A DNA stretch of 45,391 nt from Actinomycetes bacterium (GTDB lineage Bacteria; Planctomycetota; Phycisphaerae; JAACET01): NCBI GenBank assembly GCA_030614915.1, contig JAUXAG010000017.1:1-45391 (forward strand). Reading direction: 5' to 3'. Below, one piece after another: positions 24,417-32,636 of the stretch. The first letter of the stretch is position 1. The number at the start of each line of letters is the position of its first letter. Made by a program: the position numbers and the translations under genes. The notes beneath the pieces were generated by a model. It was not told the origin of the DNA and did not search any database. It saw nothing but the letters and a program-made list of their open reading frames with translations.

Positions 24417-26774
24417 TCAATCCACCCTTCGCACCTTCACGCGGAAGCATTCGCCACATTGGCTGACTTCCAAAAGTTCCTGCCCCTGTTCAGTAAAGCT
24501 GGCCGGGACATTCGCCACCGGTTCGCCACCATCGAGCAAGAGTTCCAACACCTGGCCTACTGCTATCTTCTCCAACTCCAGCTTGGCTTTGACGAAATTC
24601 AGCGGACAAGCCACGCCTCTAAGGTCGATCACGTGTTCAGCGTCTCTGGGGGGCTTTTCTTTAGGTGACTGCTTGGAAACCGGCTCAACTCGAAAATTAA
24701 GATTGGCATCGAGTGAGCGGAAGAGTTCTTCCACTCTTACCAGCATTCGACCTACAGGCTCTTCCAAATGGCCTATGTCGTCCGTATCACCCAGGCGGTA
24801 ATCAAGGGCCTGGTCTAGAAGCTCTTTTGTTTCCTTAGCCACCCAGCCGGGCTCGATGAGGTGTTCGCTGAAGGCTGCGAATATTTGCCTGTCTTTGCTG
24901 GGCTCAAGGCCACGGGTAATAAGCAGGGCCCTGGCTGCGGCAACGATTGAGCCATACAAGGCATTAGATTTGCCCTTGGCGTCGCTGCTGGCCTTGGCGT
25001 TGTTAAGGGCTTCTTTGGCCTGATCGATATCCAGCCGGATAACATCCATAACACCTGCACCGCATTCGCCAGGCCCGCGACCGGCGAGTGAGAACTCCAC
25101 TGTGGCGCCAAAATCACGATACATTTCCGGCTGCTCATCTATCGAGGGAATATGGCTGTATCCTGCCGTGAGTTTTTTTATCTCTTCTTTGGCGTCGGCA
25201 ACTGCGGATTCCAGGCTTTGCTGTTCTTTTCTTCGCCCTACTAGAAGCTTCAGCACCGCCGAGATTAGAGCTGGGACATTCTTGGCCGGTACGACCCCAA
25301 CCTGCTCTGCCAGGCGTGCCTGGGCTTCCTTAGCCAACCCCCGGTTCAAAACCACATAGCACGGCACAAGCTTGCCGCCCACCCGCTTAGCTCGACCCTG
25401 AAGACCGATGGCGCTGATATAGTGCTGACCGCAGGAATTCGGACAGCCGCTTATCCTTATAGCTTCGCTGCTCAGCTGGATTGGCCAATCCTTTTTTCTC
25501 AACTCTGTGGAAATGGCCTTGGCTAAATCTCGTGACCTGCACAGTCCCAGCCGACACGTCGAAGCCCCCGCGCAAGCCACCAGCTTGGGACCGGCTGTGT
25601 TCACCACCTCTGTCTTCAGAGCCCCTAATCGCTCAAAAACAAACGGCAAATCTTCTTCCCGCACTCGACACAGCAGAAGGTCCTGCGTTTGTGTGGTCCT
25701 GGCAAATCCCTCTCCAGTAGTCTGGGCCAGCGAGCCAATCGCTTCCAGGTCCTCAGCCGGTATGTCCCCCAAGTCGAGCCGTAGCCTGACGGTAAACTCG
25801 CCCGGTTCTTTCTCCGCTAACACATTATTTTTCCGCCAATCCTCGTATCCATTTGCCGGCTGAGGCCTAGCCGTCGATGATGCGCCACCGTTGCTCGTCG
25901 AGCTTATCTGGCGTATCGCCGGCGTCTGCAACTGTTCCTGGCGTAGCTTCTCCAGTTGCGTTTTGTAAAGTTTGACAAACTCACCCTCGCCTACACGGTC
26001 CAGTACATAGCGAAGCCGAGCCTGGTGCTTGTTAGCCCTATCGCCGTGGGCATCGAACACTCGCTTCATGGCCTCGGCCACCTGGAATACTTCATCTACC
26101 TCCACGAAGTCTTCAATCTTCACGCCCACCCGCGGATTCGAGCCCAAGCCACCGCCTGCATAAACGGCAAAACCGTTGCTCCCGTCATTTTCGTGGGCAA
26201 AGAAGCCCAGGTCCGTTACTGAGGCAAGGGTACAATCTTGGCTGCATCCTGAAAAGGCTACCTTGAATTTCCGCGGCAGATTAAATGAACTCTCGAAATC
26301 CAGCAGGTATTCCGACAAGGCAATAGCATATGGTCTTACGTCAAAGGCTTCATCGGGGCACCCCCCGGCTCTGGGACATGCGGTTATATTCCGCACGGTG
26401 TTGCCACCGCCACCCCTGGGGGACAGGCCAACTTCTAACAGACTTTCCAGAACGTCGGGGGTTTCTTCTATTTTCAGCTCGTGGATCTGGATGTCCTGCC
26501 TGGTCGTAACATGAAGAACTCCGTTGCCATAAGTCCGGCTAAGATCTGCCAGGCGCTTCATTTGTCCGGGGAACACCATTCCAGCTGGAATCCGCACTCG
26601 CACCATGAACTCACCGGCCTGTCGCTGCTCGTATATTCCGCGGGGAACACGACAGGCTCGAAACGCTGTTGCAGTGGTCTGACCATCCAGAAATACCTTG
26701 AGCTTCTGACGATAGGCCAAGGTATCTTTCCTTATGCTCTGGGGAAGTTGAAAAGCAGTATTAATTTGAGCCAT
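24417..26774 (-). CDS. sir: Siroheme sulfite reductase fused to HEPN-like and TusA domains
   Basis: About 785 residues. The first 510 form a duplicated ferredoxin-type nitrite/sulfite reductase. Each half carries a C-X5-C and C-X3-C set: CPRAGGC (about 134-140) with CSQDC (178-182), and CAGASTC (about 402-408) with CPNSC (445-449). These ligate the 4Fe-4S/siroheme centre; both sets are complete. Residues about 590-690 are helical (ALLITRG..PSKDRQIFAAF) and HEPN-like. The last 75 residues are a TusA/SirA domain with DLRGVACPLNFVKAKLE. Assimilation to sulfide is inferred from the cysH-metY-HcyS neighbours; nitrite reduction is less likely here. The TusA end could hand sulfur onward. ATG 26774 has GAGG 6 bases upstream and overlaps the JAMM gene by 14 bases. 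Confidence 0.9.
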   Translation of the reverse strand: MAQINTAFQLPQSIRKDTLAYRQKLKVFLDGQTTATAFRACRVPRGIYEQRQAGEFMVRVRIPAGMVFPGQMKRLADLSRTYGNGVLHVTTRQDIQIHELKIEETPDVLESLLEVGLSPRGGGGNTVRNITACPRAGGCPDEAFDVRPYAIALSEYLLDFESSFNLPRKFKVAFSGCSQDCTLASVTDLGFFAHENDGSNGFAVYAGGGLGSNPRVGVKIEDFVEVDEVFQVAEAMKRVFDAHGDRANKHQARLRYVLDRVGEGEFVKLYKTQLEKLRQEQLQTPAIRQISSTSNGGASSTARPQPANGYEDWRKNNVLAEKEPGEFTVRLRLDLGDIPAEDLEAIGSLAQTTGEGFARTTQTQDLLLCRVREEDLPFVFERLGALKTEVVNTAGPKLVACAGASTCRLGLCRSRDLAKAISTELRKKDWPIQLSSEAIRISGCPNSCGQHYISAIGLQGRAKRVGGKLVPCYVVLNRGLAKEAQARLAEQVGVVPAKNVPALISAVLKLLVGRRKEQQSLESAVADAKEEIKKLTAGYSHIPSIDEQPEMYRDFGATVEFSLAGRGPGECGAGVMDVIRLDIDQAKEALNNAKASSDAKGKSNALYGSIVAAARALLITRGLEPSKDRQIFAAFSEHLIEPGWVAKETKELLDQALDYRLGDTDDIGHLEEPVGRMLVRVEELFRSLDANLNFRVEPVSKQSPKEKPPRDAEHVIDLRGVACPLNFVKAKLELEKIAVGQVLELLLDGGEPVANVPASFTEQGQELLEVSQCGECFRVKVRRVD

Positions 26775-27186
26775 CACCTACCTCGACAATTTCGAGTTCC
26801 GACTCGGATACAACTCCATCATCAATATTGAATGCTCTCACTTCGGGGTCTGAAGGCTCCTGGAGTGAGAGAACTACATATAAAACCCCGTCGGTAAGCG
26901 CCAGGTGAACATCTTCGGGTGACGGTCGGGCCGGGCCGGCTGGATGGCTGTGATAAATAGCCAACATTTCTAAGCCTTTTGTTCGGATATCCTTTAGCAC
27001 AGCGAATTGTTCCTCCGGGGCCATCATAAAATGCTCGCTGCTTTGATCCGTATTGGCCATCTTATAGAATCGCTGGACACGACGGTCGGTGCCAGCCAAG
27101 ATACCGCAGGCCTCCACAGGGGCCTCTGCACGCGCCTGGGCCAGCATCTGGGAAAATATATGCGTAGGTATTTCTAATGTATCCAT
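26761..27186 (-). CDS. hcyD: JAMM/Mov34 metalloprotease (HcyD-like)
   Basis: 141 residues. The zinc protease signature is complete: Glu in PVEACGILAG and H-x-H-x7-S-x2-D in HSHPAGPARPSPED. In the Wolinella homocysteine pathway the JAMM enzyme HcyD trims the C-terminal residue of the carrier HcyS and later cuts the carrier-homocysteine bond; Mec does a similar job with CysO in mycobacteria. Here it lies directly after the E1-like gene (TAATG overlap) and before sulfite reductase. The carrier in this cluster has residues past Gly-Gly, so a trimming protease is required by logic. Confidence 0.88.
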   Translation of the reverse strand: MDTLEIPTHIFSQMLAQARAEAPVEACGILAGTDRRVQRFYKMANTDQSSEHFMMAPEEQFAVLKDIRTKGLEMLAIYHSHPAGPARPSPEDVHLALTDGVLYVVLSLQEPSDPEVRAFNIDDGVVSESELEIVEVGDGSN

Positions 27187-27998
27187 TACTGACTCGCTTT
27201 TAGATCACACACCGCTTGCTCTTCATCCGCGAGTTCCGTGATTGAAGGTTTTTGGCCGCATATTCGGCAGTCCGGATTGCGGCTGACTTTCACTTCGCGG
27301 AACTGCAATCCGAGAGCATCGAATACTAACAGCCTGTTTGTTAGAAGCTCGCCGACACCAAGAAGGTATTTCAGTACTTCCGTGGCCTGCAGACATCCAA
27401 TTACTCCAGCTAATGGACCGAGTACTCCAGCCTCCGAGCATGAAGGTACAAGCCCAGCAGGCGGAGGTTTATCGAACACACAGCGATAGCAAGCTGTCCG
27501 GCCCGGTAATACCGTGATCATTTGCCCGTCAAAACGTAAGATTCCAGCGTGAGAAAATGGAACCTTTTCGAAGTAGCAGGCGTCGTTAATCAAAAACTTA
27601 GCTGGGAAGTTGTCTGTGCCATCTAATACAAAGTCATATTCTTTGATAATCCCTCGGATATTGGTCGCCGTGGCCCTTTCCAGGTAGGTTTCGACGGCTG
27701 TATCGGGATTCACTGCTTTTATCTTCTCGGCAGCGGAGGCCACTTTTTCCTTTCCAATGTCGTCGCTGAAATGGATTATCTGTCTTTGCAGATTTGTCAA
27801 ATCGACTCTGTCGGCATCGATGATACCGATAGTCCCCAGCCCCGCAGCGGCGAGGTATAAAGCGGCCGGGGACCCCAGACCGCCAGCCCCGACAATCAAG
27901 ACCTTCGAGGCCAGAAGCTTCTCCTGGCCCGGGCCACCGACTTCCTTGAGGATTATCTGTCGGCTATAGCGCTCGATTTGCTGCTCAGTTAGCCCCAC
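27186..27998 (-). CDS. hcyF: E1-like carrier-adenylating enzyme (MoeB/ThiF/HcyF family)
   Basis: I choose GTG 27998, with GGAGG 5 bases upstream; the frame opens at 28037. The product is about 270 residues. It has the ATP-binding GAGGLGSPAALYLA, the Asp/Arg stretch DADRVDLTNLQRQI, D-GTDNFP, and zinc pairs CYRC and CRIC. PSCSEAGV carries the cysteine of the MoeB/ThiF family. It adenylates the C-terminal Gly of the small carrier. The gene overlaps the carrier gene by 14 bases. In this context (MetY, JAMM, sulfite reductase) homocysteine synthesis is more likely than thiamine or molybdopterin synthesis, but a dual role cannot be excluded. Confidence 0.88.
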   Translation of the reverse strand: MGLTEQQIERYSRQIILKEVGGPGQEKLLASKVLIVGAGGLGSPAALYLAAAGLGTIGIIDADRVDLTNLQRQIIHFSDDIGKEKVASAAEKIKAVNPDTAVETYLERATATNIRGIIKEYDFVLDGTDNFPAKFLINDACYFEKVPFSHAGILRFDGQMITVLPGRTACYRCVFDKPPPAGLVPSCSEAGVLGPLAGVIGCLQATEVLKYLLGVGELLTNRLLVFDALGLQFREVKVSRNPDCRICGQKPSITELADEEQAVCDLKASQ

Positions 27999-28200
27999 GG
28001 CCGCCTCCCATGAAATACAAGAATTCCACTTTGTCACCCTCGCCCAGTGTTGTGGACGAAAAACTATCTCTCTTTATGATCTGGCCATTCAATTCCACGG
28101 AAACCATGTCCGGCCATTTGACTTTTTGTTCTTTGAGCAGTTCCGTAACGCTTTGAGAACCGCTAGTTTCTACATCTTTACCGTTAATTACTAATTTCAT
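27985..28200 (-). CDS. hcyS: ThiS/MoaD-like sulfur carrier with C-terminal extension (HcyS-like)
   Basis: ATG 28200 is preceded by GGAAGGGA. 71 residues of beta-grasp type start MKLVINGKDVET, with VSVELNGQIIKRDSF in the middle and GEGDKVEFLYFMGGGRGAN at the end. Ordinary ThiS or MoaD ends at Gly-Gly; here four or five residues (RGAN or GRGAN) follow. The Wolinella carrier HcyS ends Gly-Gly-Ala and needs HcyD to expose Gly-Gly. The same logic fits this protein with the neighbouring JAMM protease. As a thiocarboxylate it would donate sulfur to O-acetylhomoserine through MetY. It begins 16 bases after metY. Confidence 0.85.
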   Translation of the reverse strand: MKLVINGKDVETSGSQSVTELLKEQKVKWPDMVSVELNGQIIKRDSFSSTTLGEGDKVEFLYFMGGGRGAN

Positions 28201-28216
28201 ATTGTGGTCCCTTCCG

Positions 28217-29452
28217 TTAAGTCTGTTCCAGGGCCTGGGCAAAATCATCTCTTATGTCATCGAAGTCCTCTATGCCGACAGATACGCGAACCATATCCTC
28301 GGTCACACCCATGGCTTTTTGCTCATCCAGCGGAAACTCGTGAAAAATAGTTGATGACGGATGAATCACCAGCGTTTTGGCATCGCCCAGGTTCGCTAGG
28401 TTCTGAGCAAGTTTGGTTGCGTTTATGAACTTAAGGGCCGTCTCTCGGCTGGCCGGTCCAAAAGTCAACAGCCCGCCGCCGCGACCGCCAAAGAGTTTCT
28501 GCACTCGGCCATGGAACTGGCTGGAGGACAAACCCGGATAATTAACCCAACGGACCTTCGGGTGTTTCCCAAGATACTCGGCCAACAGCGCGGCATTAGC
28601 GCAGTGCCTTTCCATCCGACCGGGAAGTGTCTCCAGACTCGTCAGCGTAAGAAAAGAGTTAAAGGGAGACGGGCAGCAGCCCAGGTCTCTGTAGATCAGA
28701 TTGCGAAGGTGTCCAAGGAAGGCTAATTCACCGGCCTTTTCAGCCAAAGTCCTGATATCCTCGAATGGCCCCTCTTCCCAGGAGAACTTCCCGGTGTCGA
28801 TTATGACTCCGCCGATCGAATTGCCGTGACCGTTAATGAACTTCGTTGTCGAGTGTACAACTATGTCTGCTCCCCAATCCTTTGGCCGGATCAGAACGGG
28901 CGTGGTCAGCGTGCTGTCCACCACCAACGGAATTCCCGCCCGGTGAGCCAAATCCGCAATTACCGGAATATCAGGGACGTCCATCCGCGGATTGCCGATG
29001 GTCTCGATGAAAATCAGCCGAGTATTCTTCCTGATATTCTTGGCGAACTGCTCGGTATCGCCGGCATCGACAAGCGTGGTCTCAACGCCGAAGCGACCGA
29101 AGGTGTTTTTGAACAGCGAGACCGTGCCGCCGAATATCCCGGCCGCCGAGAGTATGTGGTCGCCCGCATGTAGAAGACCGGCGAGGATGCAGGTAATGGC
29201 CGCCATTCCCGAAGAGCAAACCAGACTGCCTATCCCTCCCTCGAGCTGAGTTAGACGGCGCTCCAGAGCATAAGTTGTCGGGTTGGCAATTCGGGTATAT
29301 ATGTAGCCCGGGGCGGTTCCCTCAAATACCTCGGCCAACTCCTCGGCACTACGATAGGCATAGGAAATAGTCTGAAAGATTGGCGTTGCCGTGGCGCCTG
29401 TTTGCTCTTCCGGGTCATAACCACCGTGTACAGCCAAGGTATGCGTTCTCAT
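28217..29452 (-). CDS. metY: O-acetylhomoserine sulfhydrylase (MetY)
   Basis: ATG 29452 has AGGAG 6 bases upstream, giving about 411 residues. It is a PLP enzyme of the Cys/Met metabolism family. Seen are YTRIANPTTYALERRL, SSGMAA, DSTLTTPVL, and the PLP lysine motif HSTTKFINGHG. It forms homocysteine from O-acetylhomoserine; in this cluster the sulfur donor is probably the HcyS thiocarboxylate and not free sulfide. The next gene downstream is the carrier. MetY, carrier, E1, JAMM and sulfite reductase are consecutive on one strand. Confidence 0.93.
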   Translation of the reverse strand: MRTHTLAVHGGYDPEEQTGATATPIFQTISYAYRSAEELAEVFEGTAPGYIYTRIANPTTYALERRLTQLEGGIGSLVCSSGMAAITCILAGLLHAGDHILSAAGIFGGTVSLFKNTFGRFGVETTLVDAGDTEQFAKNIRKNTRLIFIETIGNPRMDVPDIPVIADLAHRAGIPLVVDSTLTTPVLIRPKDWGADIVVHSTTKFINGHGNSIGGVIIDTGKFSWEEGPFEDIRTLAEKAGELAFLGHLRNLIYRDLGCCPSPFNSFLTLTSLETLPGRMERHCANAALLAEYLGKHPKVRWVNYPGLSSSQFHGRVQKLFGGRGGGLLTFGPASRETALKFINATKLAQNLANLGDAKTLVIHPSSTIFHEFPLDEQKAMGVTEDMVRVSVGIEDFDDIRDDFAQALEQT

Positions 29453-29472
29453 CGCCAGCTCCTTCCCAGGCC

Positions 29473-29694
29473 TCAAATCTGATACTCAGGAGCCTTGGCC
29501 CTGCCGAAGCGAACCTTCAGCCAGCACCGCTCATGGGCGTAATAGACTCCCAGCTTTATCAGCGTATCTGCCAGACCGATAGAAGCCGCCAGCTCGACCT
29601 TCCTTGTTATCGACCAGGCCACGCCCATCGTTATAAACAGGGCCGCAACCCGCCAAGTCAGGGCCTTGGCTATACTTCGAGCCCGCGTCTCCAA
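29473..29694 (-). CDS. Small membrane protein, DUF2061
   Basis: 73 residues from TTG 29694, with GAGGA 7 bases upstream. It has two hydrophobic segments (ALTWRVAALFITMGVAW and IGLADTLIKLGVYYAHERCW) and matches DUF2061 (KALTWR..A....T..AW..T.....A..I...D...K...YY.HER.W). Proteins of this family often occur next to APS/PAPS reductase and other sulfur-assimilation genes, as here between cysH and metY. No biochemical role is known to me. Confidence 0.85.
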   Translation of the reverse strand: METRARSIAKALTWRVAALFITMGVAWSITRKVELAASIGLADTLIKLGVYYAHERCWLKVRFGRAKAPEYQI

Positions 29695-29720
29695 AATTGC
29701 ATCCTCTCAAGGATATTGTT

Positions 29721-30446
29721 CTAGATGCCTGCACCTTCAACCAGCTTCAATGGCCGCGTGTGGATCCCGCACTCGCCGCCGACCTTGCTGGTCCCAACCC
29801 ATCGCCCGGCTCTTTCATCGACACTGGTGCTGATCTTAGTGCAAGGCCCGCAACCTAGAGAACGATAGCCCTGGGCATAAAGCGGGTTCACATCCACCTT
29901 GTGCAACGCCAGGTACTCCCACACCTCACGCTCGTACCAGATCAATATCGGATTCAGTTTAAGCAGACCCTCGTCACGCTGCTCGATCTCCTGGAACTCC
30001 ACCCGCGTGTGCCCTTCGGTGCAGCGCAGGCCCGTCACCCAGCACTTGACCTTCATTTGTTCGATGGCCCGGCGGATCGGCTTGACCTTCAGTATATCGC
30101 AGCAGCGGTTGGGGTCCGTCTCGTAAAGCCGCTCCGGTATCTCGACATCGTTGCTGTAGACCTTGAGCTCCGGATATCTGGCCACCTCTTCGGCCATGAA
30201 CCGTTTGGTCTCGGGAGGCTTGAACCGCGTGGTTACAATAAAACCTCGTATGTTCGGGCTCACTCGTTTGGCCAGGTGCCATACAGCCACAGAGTCCTTG
30301 CCCAGACTGTTGGCCACGACCAGGGCATCGGCGTACACCTTGTAGGCCTGCTCGATAAGGCTCAGCGATCGTTCGACCTTCTCCTTGAAGTTCAAGCCTT
30401 CCACCAAGGCCCTAACATCTTCTTGTGTCGCTTGAAGCATCTTCAT
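29721..30446 (-). CDS. cysH: APS/PAPS reductase (4Fe-4S type)
   Basis: About 242 residues; ATG 30446 or 30440, with GGGAG just upstream. The N-terminal half has the PP-loop-like ALVVANSLGKDSVAVWHLA. Cluster cysteines are CC in NRCCDILKVKP and CxxC in LGCGPCTK. This complete CC...CxxC set marks the iron-sulfur assimilatory APS reductase group. It reduces activated sulfate to sulfite, which the downstream sulfite reductase takes to sulfide. No sulfate adenylyltransferase or APS kinase is in the window. It follows the Rrf2 gene by about 60 bases on the same strand. Confidence 0.92.
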   Translation of the reverse strand: MKMLQATQEDVRALVEGLNFKEKVERSLSLIEQAYKVYADALVVANSLGKDSVAVWHLAKRVSPNIRGFIVTTRFKPPETKRFMAEEVARYPELKVYSNDVEIPERLYETDPNRCCDILKVKPIRRAIEQMKVKCWVTGLRCTEGHTRVEFQEIEQRDEGLLKLNPILIWYEREVWEYLALHKVDVNPLYAQGYRSLGCGPCTKISTSVDERAGRWVGTSKVGGECGIHTRPLKLVEGAGI

Positions 30447-30507
30447 TTCTCCCTGCCGATTTAACTGGCGCAAGAATCCGCCCGTACGCTACTGGCCCCG
30501 GACCGGA

Positions 30508-30957
30508 CTAGATACAGTAACTGGCCACGTATCTTTCCGCCGCGGCCGCCTCTTCCTCGATTAGGTCCTGGAAACTCGTCTGATCGTAAACCTCGGCCAC
30601 GGCATCGCGTGCCCGAGACCACATGCTCATAAAGGCACAGTTGCCCCGAAGTGGGCAATCACTCTCTTTGTTCGCAACTACGCAGCGCACCGGTGCGACC
30701 GGGCCGTCGATAAACTGGATAATTTGGCCCACATACAACCTGGCCGGATCCATTGTCAGCAAATACCCCCCATGCACACCCCGTCGCGATTCCACGAACC
30801 CACCTTGCCGAAGCTGCCCGAGGATCAACTCCAGAAAACGCGGAGGGATTGCCTGAACCTCGGCGATCTGGCTCACGCTCGTTGGGCCACTGCCCCGACG
30901 CTTAGCCAGCTCCAAGACCGCTCTCAAACCATATTGGCATTTCTGGGAGACACTCAT
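30508..30957 (-). CDS. Rrf2-family regulator of sulfur assimilation
   Basis: 149 residues. Winged-helix N-terminus: QKCQYGLRAVLELAKR, VSQIAEVQAIPPRFLELILGQL and SRRGVHGGYLL, as in Rrf2/IscR/CymR. Three cysteines in the form C-X8-C-X5-C (CVVANKESDCPLRGNC) lie where IscR binds its Fe-S cluster, so cluster sensing is possible. Another option is CymR-like control through CysK. It is the first gene of the cysH-metY operon and divergent from cysK. The palindrome between them overlaps both -10 boxes, so repression of both units is the natural reading. Confidence 0.88.
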   Translation of the reverse strand: MSVSQKCQYGLRAVLELAKRRGSGPTSVSQIAEVQAIPPRFLELILGQLRQGGFVESRRGVHGGYLLTMDPARLYVGQIIQFIDGPVAPVRCVVANKESDCPLRGNCAFMSMWSRARDAVAEVYDQTSFQDLIEEEAAAAERYVASYCI

Positions 30958-30983
30958 TTACAAAAAAAATCTCCAATACCCTA

Positions 30984-31026
30984 TTGACTTCATCGGAATA
31001 ATAGGCTATTATTCTGCATCTGTCAA
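30984..31026. promoter_or_regulatory. Face-to-face overlapping promoters sharing a palindromic operator
   Basis: Plus strand: TTGACT (30984-30989), 17 bases, TATTAT (31007-31012), reading toward cysK. Minus strand: TTGACA (31026-31021), 17 bases, TATTAT (31003-30998), reading toward the Rrf2 operon. The two -10 boxes form the halves of a perfect palindrome GAATAATA-GGC-TATTATTC at 30996-31014. One bound repressor dimer would cover both start regions. Leaders would be about 34 bases (Rrf2) and 140 bases (cysK). Confidence 0.8.
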
Positions 31027-31162
31027 GGAACTTTTCGCACTTTGTGGGAAAAAATCGGTGTACCCTAGCCCTGAATGGCTATAACATCTTAGATACCAGG
31101 ATATTAGAACGATTCTTCTCTGAGGCGAAATTTTTCAGCTTTTTTTCACAAAGGAGATGTCA

Positions 31163-32116
31163 ATGGCTCGGATCTACGAAGACATCACCCAGACAATTGG
31201 CAATACACCTCTGGTCAAAATCCGCAAAATAATCACTTCCCAGGCCACCGTCTTGGCCAAGCTGGAAGGCTTCAATCCCATGTCCTCGGTCAAGGACCGC
31301 ATCGGGCTCTCGATGATCGATGCGGCTGAGCACGACGGCAAAATCACCCCTGGCACCACCATTATCGAACCCACCAGTGGAAACACCGGCATTGCTCTTG
31401 CCCTTGTCTGTGCCGCCCGCGGCTACAAATGCATCCTGACCATGCCTGAGTCCATGAGTATCGAACGCCGAAAGGTTCTGCGGGCCATGGGCGCCGAAGT
31501 CGTACTGACCGCCCCGGACGAGGGTATGACCGGAGCCATCGAAAAAGCACAGGAGCTCCTGGAGAAGACGCCGGGCAGTTTTATGCCCCAGCAATTTGAC
31601 AATCCTGCCAACCCGGAGATCCACCGACGCACCACTGCCGAGGAAATCTGGAACGATACTGACGGCCAAGTGGATATTGTCATCGCTGGTGTCGGAACCG
31701 GAGGAACAATTACCGGCATAGCTCAAGTAATCAAAAAGCGCAAGCCCAGCTTCCAGGCTATCGCCGTCGAGCCAGTCCAGAGCCCCGTCCTGAGCCAGGC
31801 CCGCGCCAAAAAAGAGCTCGCTCCCGGCCCGCATAAGATTCAGGGCATCGGGGCTGGCTTCGTACCCCAGGTGCTGAATCTGGAACTTGTCGACGAGATC
31901 GTAGAGGTCGATGAGCAGCAGGCTATTGATTGGGCCAACCGGGCTGCCAAAGAAGAAGGTCTTTTTGTAGGGATTTCTTCCGGCGCCGCCCTGAAGGCCG
32001 CCGATGTTGTCGCCGCCCGTTCGGAAAACGCCGGGAAAACCATCGTTGTGATACTGCCCGACTTCGGCGAGCGCTACCTCTCATCACCGCTATTCGATTA
32101 TCTCAGCGAACAGTAA
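31163..32116 (+). CDS. cysK: Cysteine synthase (O-acetylserine sulfhydrylase)
   Basis: ATG 31163 has AAGGAG 6 bases upstream; an ATG at 31157 touches that site and is unlikely. 317 residues. PLP lysine in [31 protein letters not shown] and EPVQSPVLS mark CysK. It makes cysteine from O-acetylserine and sulfide. It is divergent from the Rrf2-led operon and shares its operator. In CymR-type systems CysK itself forms a complex with the regulator, so a second, regulatory role is possible but not shown. Confidence 0.95.
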   Translation: MARIYEDITQTIGNTPLVKIRKIITSQATVLAKLEGFNPMSSVKDRIGLSMIDAAEHDGKITPGTTIIEPTSGNTGIALALVCAARGYKCILTMPESMSIERRKVLRAMGAEVVLTAPDEGMTGAIEKAQELLEKTPGSFMPQQFDNPANPEIHRRTTAEEIWNDTDGQVDIVIAGVGTGGTITGIAQVIKKRKPSFQAIAVEPVQSPVLSQARAKKELAPGPHKIQGIGAGFVPQVLNLELVDEIVEVDEQQAIDWANRAAKEEGLFVGISSGAALKAADVVAARSENAGKTIVVILPDFGERYLSSPLFDYLSEQ

Positions 32117-32145
32117 GACCGCTGACCTGCCGGGGAGAGGGGAAG

Positions 32146-32238
32146 ATGGCTTTCTACTGGACAGCAGTTGCGCCGGTGGCTAAGCTCCTAGAGGAAGAGT
32201 TAGGGGCGAATTTGCCGGCAAGCGAGGGTAAAAAATGA
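32146..32238 (+). CDS. 30-residue coupled small protein
   Basis: A strong purine-rich ribosome binding site (GGGGAGAGGGGAAG, 32132-32145) stands directly before ATG 32146, and the stop TGA overlaps the next ATG (ATGA at 32235). The product is 30 residues, starting MAFYWTAVAPVAKLLEEELG and then charged. It is not recognised. It might be a functional peptide or only a device that loads ribosomes onto the next gene. It follows cysK by 29 bases and heads a three-gene cassette. Confidence 0.5.
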   Translation: MAFYWTAVAPVAKLLEEELGANLPASEGKK

Positions 32239-32636
32239 AGGTAAGTACGGTGTTGATTATCTTGGTTGCAGCGGCGGCTGTCGGGCTCGGCTGGTATGTG
32301 TGGGTGCAGAAGTCAGACGAGCCGATCGAGTCCGAGCTGCCGAGCACCGATGGGGTACTGACGGTCAAGCAGGTCTCCGAGCATCCGGGGAAGTTCACGG
32401 GGCAAATCAGAATTCTCGGGATAGTCAGTCAAGTTGAGAAAGAGCAAGCTCTGTTCGGCTTGGTTGATAAGGCCGAAGGGTTTAGTTGTCTGCCGGATCA
32501 ATGCTCGGATTGTCTGGTACCGGTTTCCTGGGACGGCCCGATGCCAGAAATCGGCCAGATTACGATTGTTACCGGCCGGGTTGAAACCTCTCCGCAGGGG
32601 CTTGTTGTTACGGCCAGCAAGGTGGATAGACAGTGA
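32235..32636 (+). CDS. Exported OB-fold-like protein, function unknown
   Basis: 133 residues with one N-terminal membrane segment (VLIILVAAAAVGLGWYVWV). The exported part has VLTVKQVSEHPGKFTGQIRI and LGIVSQVEKEQALFGLVD, then a cysteine cluster SCLPDQCSDCLVPV and ends in ITIVTGRVETSPQGLVVTAS. The strand pattern is that of small OB-fold periplasmic proteins such as CcmE-like or nucleic-acid-like folds, but the CcmE heme-binding histidine motif is absent. The three cysteines suggest metal binding or redox activity. It is coupled upstream to the 30-residue protein and downstream (GTGA overlap) to a membrane protein. Confidence 0.72.
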   Translation: MKVSTVLIILVAAAAVGLGWYVWVQKSDEPIESELPSTDGVLTVKQVSEHPGKFTGQIRILGIVSQVEKEQALFGLVDKAEGFSCLPDQCSDCLVPVSWDGPMPEIGQITIVTGRVETSPQGLVVTASKVDRQ

